Below, one piece after another: positions 21,220 to 34,576 of a stretch of 64,000 bases of DNA. The stretch is from positions 8,928,001-8,992,000 of the forward strand of contig CM114274.1 in NCBI GenBank assembly GCA_050084515.1, written 5' to 3'. The notes under the pieces are model-generated. The model ran no database searches and was not told the DNA's origin. It saw only the letters and a program-made list of their open reading frames with translations. The position numbers were made by a program, and so were the translations under genes. The stretch comes from Blasia pusilla (Eukaryota > Marchantiophyta > Marchantiopsida > Blasiales). The first letter of the stretch is position 1. The number at the start of each line of letters is the position of its first letter.

Positions 21220-23880
21220 GACCATGGTTGTATAGAAACAAATATGCCATGGTTGCACCAAAACGGACAAGTCCTTCCTTAGGACGGACATACACGGACA
21301 ACTCTGGGCATGTCCACGGACATGAGTTCCAAGAGGTGGGATCCACACTTATAGTCCATGATGGAAGGCAAGGCAAAGCTGAGAGGAGCAATGAGGGAGG
21401 AGGGAGTGGAGGTGGAGGAAGGAAGAAATAGGGGAGTATGCAACATGAAGGCAAGTAAGGGGAATGAGAAAGAAGGAAAAGGTGGGGCCCATAGGCCCCA
21501 TACGGACAAGTCGTTCCATAGGATGGACATAAGTCTACGGGCATGGACATATCTACGGATACGGACTTTGTCCACATGCAACCTTGGGATATGCCCAACG
21601 GGTCCCCTGCCCAGGTTTTTCGGTACCTAGGTGGCATGTGCAAGGTTGGGATGCGAGAACGGATGCTTGCATTGATTAAGAGAGGTAGGCAAGAATCGGC
21701 CCACACGTAGCCTCAACAAGCTTGCATAAGGGTTGGTAGGGCAGGCTCGGGCCACGGTTGCAGGGAAACGGATAAGTCCACATCGTCCACAGACATGACA
21801 CTCGAATATTTGTCGCCCACATCTGAGCCCGCCGCATAAACCCACGGCCCACTTGGAGCCCATGGCAAGCACACAGCCAAGCCTGCGGGGTGGGCTCAAG
21901 ATTGCATGGAAACATGCAAGTCTGTCCATGGGAAAAACATGTCCTGACCCAACAAGTCCGCACTTGTCCTCAAATATGCCCGGCCCCCACGCAAGCTTGC
22001 ACTTGAGCCTGCCCTAGAGCCTTCCTCGTAGACCCACGCTGACAAAGTCCGCACCCATTGCGCATCCCGCGACAAGCCCACAGCAAGACCTGTAGGGCAG
22101 GCTTGGCCCATATTGGGCCACCTGCTATGGGCCGTGCAATAGGTGCAGGCTACGTCAACTTGGGTCTACGTGGGCCGCAATAGGCCCGCAGGGTGGCCTT
22201 GGCCCCCATTAGGCGGGCTCATGCCCGCGCAGAGCTTGCATGGGGAGCTCCTGTGCGCGAGCTCTAAGCCCACCCCAAGCCCGTTCCTAGCCTGCCATGC
22301 GGATCCTATGGGGCTCCCAGCTCGCCATCTAGGCCCTCCGCAAGCTTTGAGCCTGCCCCTAGCCCGCCATGTGGGCTGTGCAATAGGTGCGGGCAAGGGG
22401 TCTACGCGGCAGGCTTTGGGCGGGCTGCAAGTACCCGAGCCCGCACGGACATGTCGGTTCATACGACGAACATATGTCCGCGGACACAGGCTTTGTCCGT
22501 TGGCAATCCTCGGTGGGTTGGGCCACCATTGGCTGGGCTTAGGCCCACTTGAGCCCATTGTGTGCAAGCTATGAGCCGGCCATGCAAGCCATAAACCCGT
22601 CATGCGGGCCCTTTGTGGGCCTGAGCCCACCCAATGAGTCGCAAGGTAGACTAGACTTTGTCTAGTCTACCATGCGGGCCTGCCGCGGGCTCTATCAAGG
22701 TTGCACACAGACAAAGTCCAAGTCTGTCCCTAGGACGGACATGTCAATGCGGGCACGGATACCCACGGCTTGCCCTTGCAGCCCGCCAAGCTTGTGACAT
22801 GTACCTGGGTTTGTTGAGCTTGCACCGATATTGTGGCCCATAGGGGCCATGGATATCCAAGCGGCTTGTCCGTTTCTGTGCAATCTTGGGCTCCATACGG
22901 GCCACAAATTAAGGGCGGGCTTAGCTCATCTACGTCTACGCGGCGGGCTCAAGGACGGGCTTGGGTGTGGGATGCGGGTGCCCAAGCTTGTACGGACATG
23001 GACATGTATGTGTGCAACCTTGGCTCATGCCACGTAGGGTGGGCAGCAAGCCACACTAAACTGCCCTCAGCCTGCATTGGCCTATGATAGGCCCATGTAG
23101 GGCGGGTTGTGGGTGTGAGCCAAGGTTGCACAAAAATGGATAAGTATGTCCATGGGAGAGATTGTCATGGAGAATCCGCTTGGGTGTGTTTTGCCTGCAT
23201 TAGAGCCCGCCTCTGAGACCGGGGCTGGCCAATCCCGCATCCTCTTTGGGGCATGCGCGCATCCCGCACTAGCGTGTGGCAGCCCGTAGCAAGGCCCATA
23301 AGGAAGGCTAGACCTACATTGAGCGGGCTTAGGCCCGTAGAGGACCCACCGCTGAGCAAGCCATGCGGTCCCTAAGCCTGCCATGTGCGAGCCTTGAGCC
23401 CTCCAAAAGAGGGCCCAACGTACAAGGCCCGTGTGCCGCGGATTGATGTAGATTGCGAGCAAGGCATAAAATGGGCTCGACTACCAAAGTCTACGCCAAG
23501 GTTACGTATGGAAAAACTTCATGTTTGCGGACATGTCCATGTCCGTCCTATTGAAGAACTTGTCCATGTGGGTCTCGTGTCCCCTTTCTTTCTCATCCTC
23601 CCACTTGCCTTTATGATCTACACTTTCTCGTATCACCCTTCTTCCACTTCTATTACTTCCTCCCTTATTGCCCCAACCTCCCTTACCTTGCCTTCCACCA
23701 TGAACTATAAGTATGGACCCCACCTTTTGCAATCCATGTCGTACTCCGTGGATATGTCCAAACTTGTCCATCCATGTCTTTTTTTTGGGCAACGATGCGG
23801 TGGGCTCAAGGGCGGGCTCGGATTCTGGTTGCGGTTACCCGAGCGGCATGGACATGGAATTTTTCCGTGTGCAACCCTGG
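21220..23880. repeat. Cluster of GC-rich repeats (about 2.7 kb)
   Basis: Many partial copies of the GC-rich family lie end to end. GGTTGCA or TGCAACC ends recur near 21225, 21579, 21758, 21903, 22693, 22879, 23007, 23126 and 23870, separated by GGACATGTCC, CCATGTCCGTCC and GGGCTTGAGCCC-type palindromic words. Two internal blocks (21355-21480 and 23570-23705) are purine- or pyrimidine-rich and match each other in opposite orientation (GGCAAGGCAAAGC with its complement-like partner). Long frames inside, up to 168 codons, follow composition and carry no domain. Confidence 0.65.
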
Positions 23881-25551
23881 CCCGATCCTGCCCTCCGCGG
23901 GTCGCAACCTAGGTCAACAAACCTGTGGGGGATGTCCGTTAGATTGGAAACGTTGGAAATTTTGAGGCTGAGAATGTCTATTGATGGGATTTTTTTTCCA
24001 TCTTTAAGTTATTTGTTCCTGAATTTTTCTTTGGCTTATTTTTTTTTACCAATTTTTTCCTCCCTCCATGTGTTGATGAGGAAAATTCAATTTATCTCTC
24101 CACGAGCTGATAAATAAATATTTCCTAATTGATTGGAATTTCCATGGAGTATCCATTGCAAGAAAGTTAGAGAACGTATTTAGTGGGATCTAGTATCCAA
24201 GAATAGATTTGTTGAGATTAAAGCTAACATCCATAGAAGTATGTATTTTCAATCTATATCATTATTGGAGAGTATTTTTTTATTTGCAAACACTTCAAAC
24301 ATGTGGTAACCAGGCAGAATTTTTTTTTCCTCCCGTACTTCATTAACAGAATTTTTTTTTGTATAAAAATTATTAATTCTTTCGCTCCCGTGCTACCCAC
24401 TAGTATCTAACTCTTATACGAAAAACGTTATTATGCAATATCTATTCAGTGAGGCTCTCCGACTCTTCCTCGAAAAACGCTAACTTCCAATTAATTACGA
24501 AATTATGCATGGGAAAATAGGGGTGTCATACTCGTAATACCCTGGTACCTGGCTCACGTGGTTTTTTATACTAGAAAAACAACTTATGACGTGCGTCTCT
24601 ATTTTCCAAAACTATTTATTAATTTAAAATCAAAGTGAGGATCTCGTCCTAAAAAAACAAAACTACTATAACGGTCGTCTAGCCTCAGTCCATTTCGTTC
24701 TAGGGATGCGAGAATAGAAAGGACTATTTTAATTTCTCTTCCATAGTATAGGGTGAGTTGTAGTAATTGAGGTTAATGGAGCAGCACTGCGTATTTTAAA
24801 GGTGGCTGGCTTACAAGCGATTAGATGTGGTGGATCTTATTTGCAGTGGCAAGTTAGATGGGGTTGATTTATTTATTTATAGCTGATTGATGGTGTGGGT
24901 CTACACTCTATATCTGCGGTTTGCAAATGGTGCGAGGTAGAGCTGCGGGTGAGAAGGATGAGAGTGAGATTGGCAGCAATTCGTGGGCTGAATGAGCACT
25001 TCTGATCGAGCTCCTCCATAGCTCTGCAGCGGAGCTACGTTCGATCGTCGGGGCCGAGGCTTGCTCTTCTTGGATTTTTCGGTTTGGGAATTGCTACACG
25101 GACTTGGCTGACTGAGTGGCGAACAGAGATCAGTTTTGAGAGCGGCAAGCGATTCGTGCCTCATGTGTTTACACATCGATGAGTCGGTCGGTCACGCATG
25201 CAAAGCAGCTCTGTCTGCGCAGTGTCTGTAGGAAAACGCGTAGTAGTTGTCAGTCACTCACTGCGTTTCCTCTTTGCTGGATCCGCAGTTCGTTGCCAGT
25301 GATGAGAGCTCTGAAGAAACGGATCGCGAGTTCTGTGCACATGACATGACCAGCTCGTCACCGTCGATCGTGAGAGGAGGGAGAGTTGTGTATACGTTCG
25401 ATCTTTCAACTGCGATTGATCGAGTCGTTGCGTTTGGCGTACAAGTAAGTACTCGTTAGTGGAGGAGGGAGTATAGCACCGAAATGGATCGGATTACGTC
25501 GGGAAACGCGACGGTTGTGGTCTCCAGTTTTCGTGAAGAGGCGTGGGTGTT
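23881..25551. other. Intergenic region downstream of transporter 1
   Basis: A single MITE-like end (ATTATTGGAGAGT) lies at 24261-24273. Bases 24900-25551 rise in GC and lie just past the transporter stop codon, so they may hold its 3' untranslated region. No other gene is seen. Confidence 0.4.
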
Positions 25552-27470
25552 CTATTGCGTCAAGTTGTCCGGTTCGACGGACTTTCTTCTGTTGATGTGA
25601 ATGATCTTCTTCCCGAAAATGCTGTATCTCCATCCCGGGGCTCTGCGGTCGTTCGGGTTCGTGCGGACGAAGAGCAGGACGATCATTCCGCAGATCAAGA
25701 CTCCTCGGATCCAGTCGAAGTTGGAAGTGTAAGCTCTCTCGAATGCACCGCGAGGATACGACTGTCCTGCCGGTAGAGGAGCGGGCTTGTGCTGGTCGAA
25801 TAATGTCGTGAATCCCAGACCGCCACCGACGCCCCCAATCGCCCACGACGACAGGATGATCCCGTGAAGAGCACCGATGTTGTACGGTCCGAACATGTCA
25901 GTCAGAAAGCAAGGAATGGTGCCGATTCCACCTCCATAGGTGAAAGTCAAAGTCCACATGGTAACGCGGAATCCGCCATAGTTGTCGCTGCGGATCAGCT
26001 GCGGTAAGACGGCTATGATGATCACCTGCATCCCCAAGCTGAAGATGAAGACGCATTTGCGCGAAAACGAGGGATTCACTGCGAGCGTACTGATCGCCAC
26101 ATCGCCAACCACAGGGAGAAGCAGTCGCCCGAGACAGTTGAAAACGCCATTGATGGAGACTATGTTGGTTCCTTCGGTTCTCGTCTGCCCGAACAGCTCC
26201 TGCGCCATGTTGGCCAGCCTGGAGAGGGTCACGGCGCCGAAGACCTGGTTGGCGAACAACGTCAGGTACATGAAGACGAAATCGGGAGAGCAGATGGACT
26301 GGATGAGGGTCATCTCTGGGACGGATCCCTCCGCTCTCAGCGATTTCTCGAAGCCGCTCTCAGCGTTTTCCAGGCTCCTGTCGTCGGCGACTGCGCTCTT
26401 CAATTCCTGCCCGTGCTGGGAGCCACTGCCGCTCTTGCCATTCTCGCGCTGCTGCAGCACCTTCTCCCCGTAGATGTTCAAGCCACCGGCTGTGAAATCG
26501 TCGGGCGGGGTGCGCATGACAATCGTGCAGGGCAGCATGATCCCCGAGAGAAGAACACCGAGAATGACGAAAGTCAGCGGGAGTTCCACGGCGTCCATGA
26601 GAGGGAGGTACACTTTGCTCCAAACGATGGAGCCCGCACCGAATCCGGCCACGGCCAAACCGGAGGCCACCCCTCGATAGTCGGGGAAGAACTTCTGGAG
26701 TGGAGACACCGGCGACATGTAGTTCAGGGCGAGGCCGAACCCGGATACAACTCCATAGCCAAGGTACACCCCGATTATGGACTTCTTCAGCAACGAGAAA
26801 GCAGTGACGCCTTGGCCGAGCGCGAAGCAGAATGTTCCCAGCAACAGTCCCTGGCGAGGCCCGTGCTTCTCCAGCCACGGCCCCATGATCATACCAGTGA
26901 TTCCGAGCATGGCTGTATTTTGGCGTGAACAAGAAACGCAATTGAATTGAATCATTAATCAGTCTGCCGACTATGCCACGATTACAGAGAGCAGGCAAGA
27001 ATCCGAGCCAGGAGAACACTGACAGAAATCGACATCAGCATACCCCATGAGACCAATCTTAAGAATCAGTTTCTGTTTCCGAGCTTTCTTTCCCGATTGC
27101 AAATGGATTAACGCAAATTTGGAGATTTTTTGCGATCGAGCAAAGCGGTCAGAAACCAGAAAGATACCGTAGCGGGCCACTTACCGAAGGCCATGAAGAA
27201 GGTGTTCGGCGCCTTGTTGGCGGTCCTGGTTCCATAGATAAGAATATCGATGGGGGCGTTGAAATTAGACCAGGCGTAGAGCGAGCCGCAGCAGAATTGA
27301 ACCATGAAAGAAGACACGCACAGCATCCATCGATTGAACGGTACACCTTTCCAATAGAGGAACAGATACTTCTCCTGCTCTATCATGGCTGGCGATTTCA
27401 CAGCCCGCTTCACAGTCCAGTGCGCTACTATCAAGCGCACTAGGAAATTCCTCGACCCGGCGTCCGTCAT
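25552..27470 (-). CDS. OFA-type major facilitator transporter, copy 1 (two exons)
   Basis: This is a membrane transporter of the oxalate/formate antiporter-like branch of the major facilitator superfamily; the substrate in plants is unknown, an organic acid being the family guess. Coding parts are 27185-27470 and 25552-26912, joined across a 272-bp intron with GTAAGT donor and ACAG acceptor; a split codon (G/CC) restores the frame and gives 548 residues, the usual 12-helix size. Helix 1 lies near residues 48-70 (MLCVSSFMVQFCCGSLYAWS). Family blocks are PVSPLQKFFPDYRGVASGLA, GFGAGSIVWSKVYLPL and FGPYNIGALHGIILSSWAIG. A long charged loop separates the two six-helix halves. The start at 27470 is chosen because it aligns with the paralogue's start; an in-frame ATG at 27614 would add 48 residues. 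It lies 11 kb from copy 2, same strand. Confidence 0.85.
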
Positions 27471-27614
27471 CGCGCAGGAACTCTTCTCCTCCCCACCCGA
27501 TTCCTCGAGGACCTCAAGATACGAATTCAAATCAGAACGTCCACAAAGCCGCCCCGACTGCACTTCCGGACTTGGGACATCGCATGACCCAACTCCAAAG
27601 CTTCTGCGCCGCAA

Positions 27615-28673
27615 CCTGCACCAAACGAAGATCCACCGCCGTCACCACAATCCTCAAGTCTCACTGGCCCCAATCCAAGCGTCTCCCCGTCTCCTCTCTC
27701 TCTCTCACTCTCTCGCCCTTCTACTCCCTTATAATTGCTTCCTACTCCTCCTCTCGTCGTCGTCGTCGTAGTCGTCGTCCTCCTCCTCCTGCTAAGCAGA
27801 TCTTTCGAGGCAACAGCCGGATTGAGTCCGAAATTGAGACAAAAATCTCGGATCGATGGCAGCTGAACGGATCCAGGCTCTTTTCATATCTTTCCCGGGG
27901 AAGCAATTCGCGTTCTCCAATGGGAGGTGAAAATCGGCTGCGAGTCGCTGCGGAGGCCCTCACTTGAGGCGCAGGACGCGGCGCCGGTCGCGAGCGTCGC
28001 TCTGCGTCCGTCATGCATGGGGATGGTAGGCATACTCGAAGTATGGGGGATGGTAGGCATACTCGAAGCATGGGGGAGCATCGTAGACACCGCTCAGATT
28101 CGTTTCACCATTTTCCTTTCTTTTTTCTTTTTTCTCAGCTTAATAGTGCGTCCTTCGGGTCCTTTTATTCTTGTGCTTGTGGTTCTCTTTTTTCTATTTT
28201 GTGGAGTGCGGTTTAGGGGAATTTTTTTTAGATGTTTAAGTATTGCGGCCTTGTGGTCCCTTTCTTTCATTAAGATCTTTTCCAATTGATAGTGTGGAAA
28301 TAGGGTTTTTTTTTCCAATCATATTATTATTGTAGGTTGATTTTCAAAGGCTATTGACATTTAGCAACTTCAACCGATCGTGTCTTGACATGTGTCGTTT
28401 ATCTTGGGTCGATTTTGGGGGTCATCCAAGTAGGGGTCAAAAGTAATCATGGGTAGTTCAAATTATCCATGATTAGTTCACCTAGGCGCATAGCACAAAC
28501 TTCTACTAGTTTATATAAAGTGTGGCATTTAGATAAATTCTTCAAAATTTATACAACAATCGTTTCCCAAGTTTTATAGATGGTGGAATTTGGATCTTTT
28601 TTTGGAGTGTATTAGAGTATGACTTAGGGTGTTTTCCATTTTGTGGAGGATGTGGTCAGGCTTGGATACAAAA
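27615..28673. other. Upstream region of transporter 1
   Basis: The probable promoter and 5' leader of copy 1 lie here (read leftward). A 27-bp tandem duplication occurs at 28021-28074 (GGATGGTAGGCATACTCGAA twice). No TATA box could be chosen with confidence. Bases 28110-28670 are AT-rich without features. Confidence 0.35.
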
Positions 28674-29003
28674 CAAGGTTGCATATGAATAAAGTCCATG
28701 TCCGTCCTAGGAATGGGACTTGTCCTTATGGCCATGGCTGCCCATATTTTGCACCTTCGCCCAGCCACCCACCTACCCGCATCCCCACCCCATTTCTATA
28801 ACCCGCATCTCTTTCACGATTTCGGCTCACATCCTACCTAATTTGATTTTAGCTCAGGTCTCACCTACATAAGCAAGGACTGCGTACGGGCAAGGGCTGG
28901 AGTTGCAATAGGGATGCCAATGGGGGTGGGCCGCGGTGCGAGAACAATTGCGGGATGACATATCCATTCCATGGATGAAGAATTTCGTGTTTGCGCAACT
29001 TTG
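28674..29003. repeat. GC-rich dispersed repeat, member 3
   Basis: It starts CAAGGTTGCATATGAATAAA at 28674 and runs into CCATGTCCGTCCTAGG. It ends near 28992-29003 with TTGCGCAACTTTG, giving inverted ends typical of the family. Confidence 0.6.
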
Positions 29004-29225
29004 GTCAAAATACTTTTAAGAGCTCCTTTTTCTTCTCCCACATCATGATAGCTTCTCTTTCTTCTCTAAAAGCAAGTCTAGCTATCACTCATTTCTAGAT
29101 CTACAAGATAGAAATTTCCCATATTATTTTTTATTCTTTTCTTTCACAAATTCTTAATTTTATGTAAAATGCTAAATTTTCCCCATATAATATAAGAATA
29201 GAAGGCTATAATATAGTGAAGCTAG

Positions 29226-29667
29226 CAAGGTTGCACACAGACAAAGTTCGTGTTCGTGGATATGTCCATGTCCGTAGAATTATGTCCATTCGGGTGCGGG
29301 TAGTCGCGGCCTGCACCCGAGTCCGCCCCGCCTGCATCATACACCCAAGCTCGGCTAGCCCGCACCCAATTTAAGAACCCGTCGCCTCTTTGGTAACCCG
29401 CAGCATCCTGCCCTAAGCTCACATTGGCACGCGGAGGGCGGGCTCATGCCCACGTAAGGCCCGCTTGAGCTTGCCCTTCGCGGGCTAGTTCGGACTTAGG
29501 GCAAACTGGTGCCACTTACGTACGGGCGATTCCTGCCCGCCTTCCTTCATTGGAGCCGCACCTGTTCCCGCGCTCCGATCCCACATAGGCCAGCGGGGTA
29601 CTCAAAAAGGGCGAGCGCGGGATCCATTAGGCATGTCCATGGACAAATTCATTTCTCTGCAACCATG
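29226..29667. repeat. GC-rich dispersed repeat, member 4, with clear inverted ends
   Basis: CAAGGTTGCA at 29226-29235 faces TGCAACCATG at 29658-29667, inverted with one mismatch. The inside holds GTCCATGTCCG and GCCCGC words. At 442 bp it is the clearest complete unit and suggests a non-autonomous DNA transposon. Confidence 0.65.
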
Positions 29668-31486
29668 ATAACTGGTGTCATGACTTATTGATTTGATGAA
29701 CTAGAAATTTTCTTAAGGTAAGAATTTAAGAAAAGGAAATAGAGATTTATTTTTGGGAAATATTTGAGTTATCAGTTGTGAGTACTAAGTCACATCGGGA
29801 AAAGATATGTATCATATCAATGATGAAATTGTTTTGGGAAAAGATACATCATCAAAAAAATTCTGAATTGAATTTATGGAATTTTATGCAAAATAATTGT
29901 TTGTTTTTTTTGGAGAAGTCTTGTGAACTCTTTTTCTTGACGTTCCATTTTCAATCATAAAATCAAAGCCAATATACCCACCATGAATGGAAATTTTATT
30001 CCGTATGTTTTCAATGGATAATTCAATAAAAACTCGAAAAATTCAAAATTATTGCAAAATATTCGGTTTTTCCCTACTACATAGATAATAATGATTCATA
30101 GAAGCTATAAGAATCCCACATCATGCGTATAGTAAATTTAAATTGAATATTCTTATTACTATTTGGGTGAAAAAAGAAAAAAGAAAAACGTAGCGAACTA
30201 ATCTCAATTTTGTACTATAATAACCCCAAAAGAATTAGAATGTTACGTCATTCTTGATTGATGTAATGGACTTTTAGAAACTACTCGGATTGGTTTAAAA
30301 ATTTGTTAAAATGAACCAAAAATTCCCTTCATTTTACGGACAAACTTTCACAAACACGGCCCGCACATGTTGAACATGGACTTTTATCATGTTTCAGCAT
30401 TATTTCCATAATAACTCGATTTTGTTTTTGAAGAGACCTTACGTATTTTCGTATGTTCTCTTTAAAAATTAATGAATCCTATTTCTTAGTAGTCTTGCCA
30501 GCCCATTAAAAATCCTCATATTTATACATACTTTCTTACATTGGGAATCTCCAACTCAAAGAACCACAAAGATTTCAACAAGTTCATGGTACGTGTAATT
30601 TTTTCTCTTTTCGGAATACGTGCTCTCAAGGTCTAGATAGCACAGGGAGATTATAATTGTATAATAATGACCAAGAATTTCCATTTTCTATTATGACCTC
30701 ATCCATGACACATGATGGGGGTTACTCTAGTTTTATTTGAGCTTTTTAATAAGTTTATATTCTCATCGGGTTTTCTCATTTGGAATATAAAATCATGTCA
30801 TATTAGAGCATTGGGAATATATGATATGATATACAGAATGATGACAAAATTTGGAATTCACAATTATTGGATATCATACATGAATCCAACTTGATATATC
30901 TCAAATGACATGAGGATAACTCATTAGTGCTATTGTGCATGGTGCAAACATCCACAAGTACTTGTGTCGGAGAATTCCATGCCTATGAAGGGTCAAAAGA
31001 ATTATTGACCAATGCATGCACTTGAATGTTGAGAGCACCTTCCTTTTAGATGTGAAGTGTGCTCAAGCCCTTAATTTAGAAAATAATATTTCATTTATAA
31101 TTTTATTTACTTATTATTATGTGGCTATATTTATGCAATGTGCTTTGGCATGAGATTTAAGATATGTTGGTGGAGATATGTTGTTAAAAATGCCCTCATA
31201 ACACACTTTCCAAAACTTAAATTGATCTTCCTCCTTTGTTAATTGCATAACCTCTTTTCTTTTGAAGTTTGATATCCTATTTATGCCACTTAAGCTTTTC
31301 GATCATTTTAATGTATACCTTCATCGTAGTATAATTTAGGGCCTTCAAGTTTTACTCAACATTTAATTTTAAAGTATAAGATCATTCATGTCCATTGTAG
31401 AGAGCAAAATTAGTCAAGAAACTACCTCTAAACAACAAAACCCTCTCTAATTAATTAATCCTTATCTTTCTTTCCTAGCTGGTTTC
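29668..31486. other. AT-rich intergenic DNA, no gene seen
   Basis: Short AT-driven frames only. No feature is supported. Confidence 0.5.
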
Positions 31487-32149
31487 CATGGTTGCATGGA
31501 AACAAACTTGTTCATTTATCGGACAGATATGCCCAATGGGTCCCTCATCCATGTTATTTTGCTACCCTCATAGCGGCATAGTGCAAGTGAGCTCAATACA
31601 ACAGAAAGGGTGTGAGCTCCGATTATGGGAGGTGGGCAAGGATCGAATGGGTGAAAAGGCTATGAGACCTCGCTTGGCCCTCATTCAGCCCACACGTGGC
31701 TCGCGTCAAGTTTGGCTGGCTTGCCTAGTTCCTAAGCCCATGCAAGGATCGCAACAAACATTGTTGGAGTCCTAGGATCCGCCTAGCCGTAGGCCTTGAG
31801 CCCATCCAATGTGGGCCAAGGTTGCACACAAAAAATTGTCCGTATCCGCGGACTTATTTCCGTCTTGTGGACAGACAAGTCAATGCGGGCCTAGGTACCC
31901 ATGGCCCGCACTTGAGCCCGCCTCCGAACCCGCCACCTAGACCTGGGCTGATTGAGGCTGCACCCATTTCCTGGCCCGCATGGCGGAGTAGGGGCGGGCA
32001 TAAGTGCACTCAAGGCGAGCCCCAAGCCCGCATGTGCCACCCCCAGCCCGCCATGTGGGCCACGCAACGGGTGCAGGCTCCGTCGGCCTAGGTCTAGGTG
32101 GCGGGCTCTGAGGCGGGTTCTACGGCGGGTCTGCTTCTGTGCAATCTTG
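31487..32149. repeat. GC-rich dispersed repeats, members 5 and 6
   Basis: CATGGTTGCA at 31487 starts the first unit. A second CAAGGTTGCACACAAAAAA start lies near 31818, and the pair ends TGCAATCTTG at 32140-32149. The word content is as in the other members. Confidence 0.6.
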
Positions 32150-34258
32150 ATTTACTAGTCTACATGTTTGTAAAATCTAAATTATAAAAATAATTCCTTA
32201 AATGTTTTCCTAAATTAAAAAAAACTCCATCCTAGTGATTTTTTCAAAATGAGTTTATGAGGTAAGGAGGAGTGAGATGATAGAAATTCTCAAACCTCCT
32301 CGTTATTCCTGAAAATGTTTACTCAAAAAATATTACTCCATCATAGTTCTTAATTCGTCCCCAAAATCTACGCTCCCTCTCAATTTCAACAAGAAACCTA
32401 AGCTTCTTCAGTTCTTCTTTATGTGATGTTGTTTTCTTACACCTCTTTATTGGGAAAAAATTGACCCTTCACTACCTCCGCCTTGTTGAGATCCCTCAAG
32501 TCTTGAACTCTTCACCTGCCATCTCTCAAGGGCATTTTTGGGCTTTAGGTTAGTGTCTCCATTGTAAGGTTATGCAGGTATTCCCCCCTTCCTCGTCTTT
32601 AGAGGAGGGTTGATATTTTCCCTACTCAGTTTCACACCTCTGAGATGAAACTTGCTTGTCAAATTTTGCTCTATGCTGGTCTTCAAGTTTTTAAGAGCAA
32701 GAGCTAAGTGAATGGTCTCTTGACAATACACACATTGAGCTTTAAACTTAAAACCCACAATTCGTTCTACATCAAGATCTCCACTCCAAAGAGATATAAG
32801 GGGGAATTTCCTAGACCCAAGGCTCATTTAACTTTCTCTATGATTCTAAGCCCTTCACGATCATCCCCTATGACTCTTGGATCTAGAGGTTGGGGCCTCC
32901 ACATTTCAAATCTCGTTCTCTTTGTGACATGTAAATTGTTCCTCTCTGCCCATCGTCTCTCATAGTAAATTGTTAGAATATGCTTTCTCCCATTATTGAA
33001 AGTACTTTCTAAGAAATTTTTTCCTTTGCGCCATTGGTAGTGCCATACTCTTCAACACACTAATAGACAGATATATCTTGAGGTTCTCCATGCTTATCAA
33101 AGGTGTGCACAAACCACCTCGGATGGTCTAACTACAAATGTTTTATCAACCTATCTATTATAATCTGTTGGTCTTACTTTTCTACTACATTTCTATGGAA
33201 GGGTTTCATCAATGATGCACCCCAAGTACGTCTCGCATCAACAATGTCAACAGGTTGATACGAGCCCCCATCTACTGAACCAAAAGGTGAAACATCAAAT
33301 CCTCCTCCCCGACAAGAAGAAGGCCCACGCGAGGTCGGAGTAGTGTTAGATCCCTTGAAACTATCCTCAATAGATAGTTCTATGATATCAATTGACTCAA
33401 GATTCATGGATTCATTAGTTGTATGGCATGCCATGAGTTAGTTAGGACCTTAGGTGTTATCCTTATTCCTATCCCCTCCCTAGTCCTCTCGATTCTCCTG
33501 ATCAAAACTACCCTTCTCAATCCTACTAGCCATCAAATAACCTTCCTCTCCCATATCCTCTAGTACATTGCAATTTCCCATTTCTTTATTTAAAATTTTG
33601 GGTATCCTCTGATTCTTCTTACTATCCCAAAAACTTAACCTTTTTTTTATTAGTAAGGTTTTTCCCTCATATTCTCTAAAGGTTTCCTCATCCTTATAAG
33701 TATAGATCATTAATAGTTAATTTTTTTCAATCCTAGTATTAAATAAAGTTGTTTGATCCAAGACTTGTGTAACATTGTGACCGGAATAACACCATAATTT
33801 TATCATAATATATTCAAAATGAGAGAGAAAAGGTAAGGAATCATACACCCATATACACTTCAAAGAAAGAAACTTCAAAAGAATATTTCCATCTCCCCAT
33901 GACTGAGAAGTTCTACACATGCATATAAAAACTATACAAAGTTTATACTTGCGATGACTATTAGACAAAAAAATCCCTTAAGGCATCCCATGTATACTCC
34001 TTGCAATCAAATTTCTTTGCCACAAGCCCTAGGTAGTGTCCTCAATATAGTTCTTTCATCATCAAAAAAATTAGAGGCAAAAAAGTGATCATTGTCATTC
34101 CCTACTCATATCTGAAGTACGTCTTGATACCAACCCATCCTCCACCACACATGCCCATAACACACCTGAATAAAAAAAGGGAAAAATCCTCCTTTCAACC
34201 TCTATTAAGGATATCATCTAGCAAAGAAGATTTGGGTGGGTGGCAAGAGTGACAAGTC
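32150..34258 (-). other. Decayed coding-like region, family not identified
   Basis: Several minus-strand frames follow each other (33717-33968, 33480-33710, 33174-33434, 32570-32827), with lower AT content and protein-like composition. One ends DARRTWGASLMKPFHRNVVEK and another holds CVYCQETIHLALALKNLK. The series may be the first open frame of an old retroelement. No motif is firm enough to name it. Confidence 0.25.
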
Positions 34259-34576
34259 CAAGGTTTCACACAAACTAGTCCATATCCACGGACTTATGTT
34301 TGTGCGGTTAATTCTTGTGAATCCAATATTTTGCATCCCACGTATAGTCATGCTCACTTCCCACACCCTTGCCAACATGCCGTCCTATGAACACTTGTCT
34401 CGATGCGACTGCTCTTGTCCACACGCACTCCTGCCCTTTGTCGTGCCCTTGCAAAGGCAACCCAAGTTCCCAAAAATTCTGGGCATGGGAGCGGGATGGA
34501 ATATCGGCGGACATATCCAAACTCATTCAAACAATTCTCTCCCATGGTTGAACTTGTCCATTTCCATACAACCCTG
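34259..34576. repeat. GC-rich dispersed repeat, member 7, diverged
   Basis: It starts CAAGGTTTCA at 34259 and ends ATACAACCCTG at about 34576. CCATATCCACGGAC and GGACATATCC words link it to the family. It is less GC-rich, so probably older. Confidence 0.5.

Noticed and set aside
22166-22630. Long frames (up to 168 codons) in the 21.2-23.9 kb cluster as proteins
   Set aside because: They are Pro/Gly/Ala/Arg-rich on both strands because the DNA is GC-rich and palindromic; no domain, no splice signals.
33174-33968. Minus-strand frames as first open frame of a LINE
   Set aside because: Composition is suggestive but no RNA-binding or zinc-knuckle motif could be shown, so kept only as an unidentified remnant.
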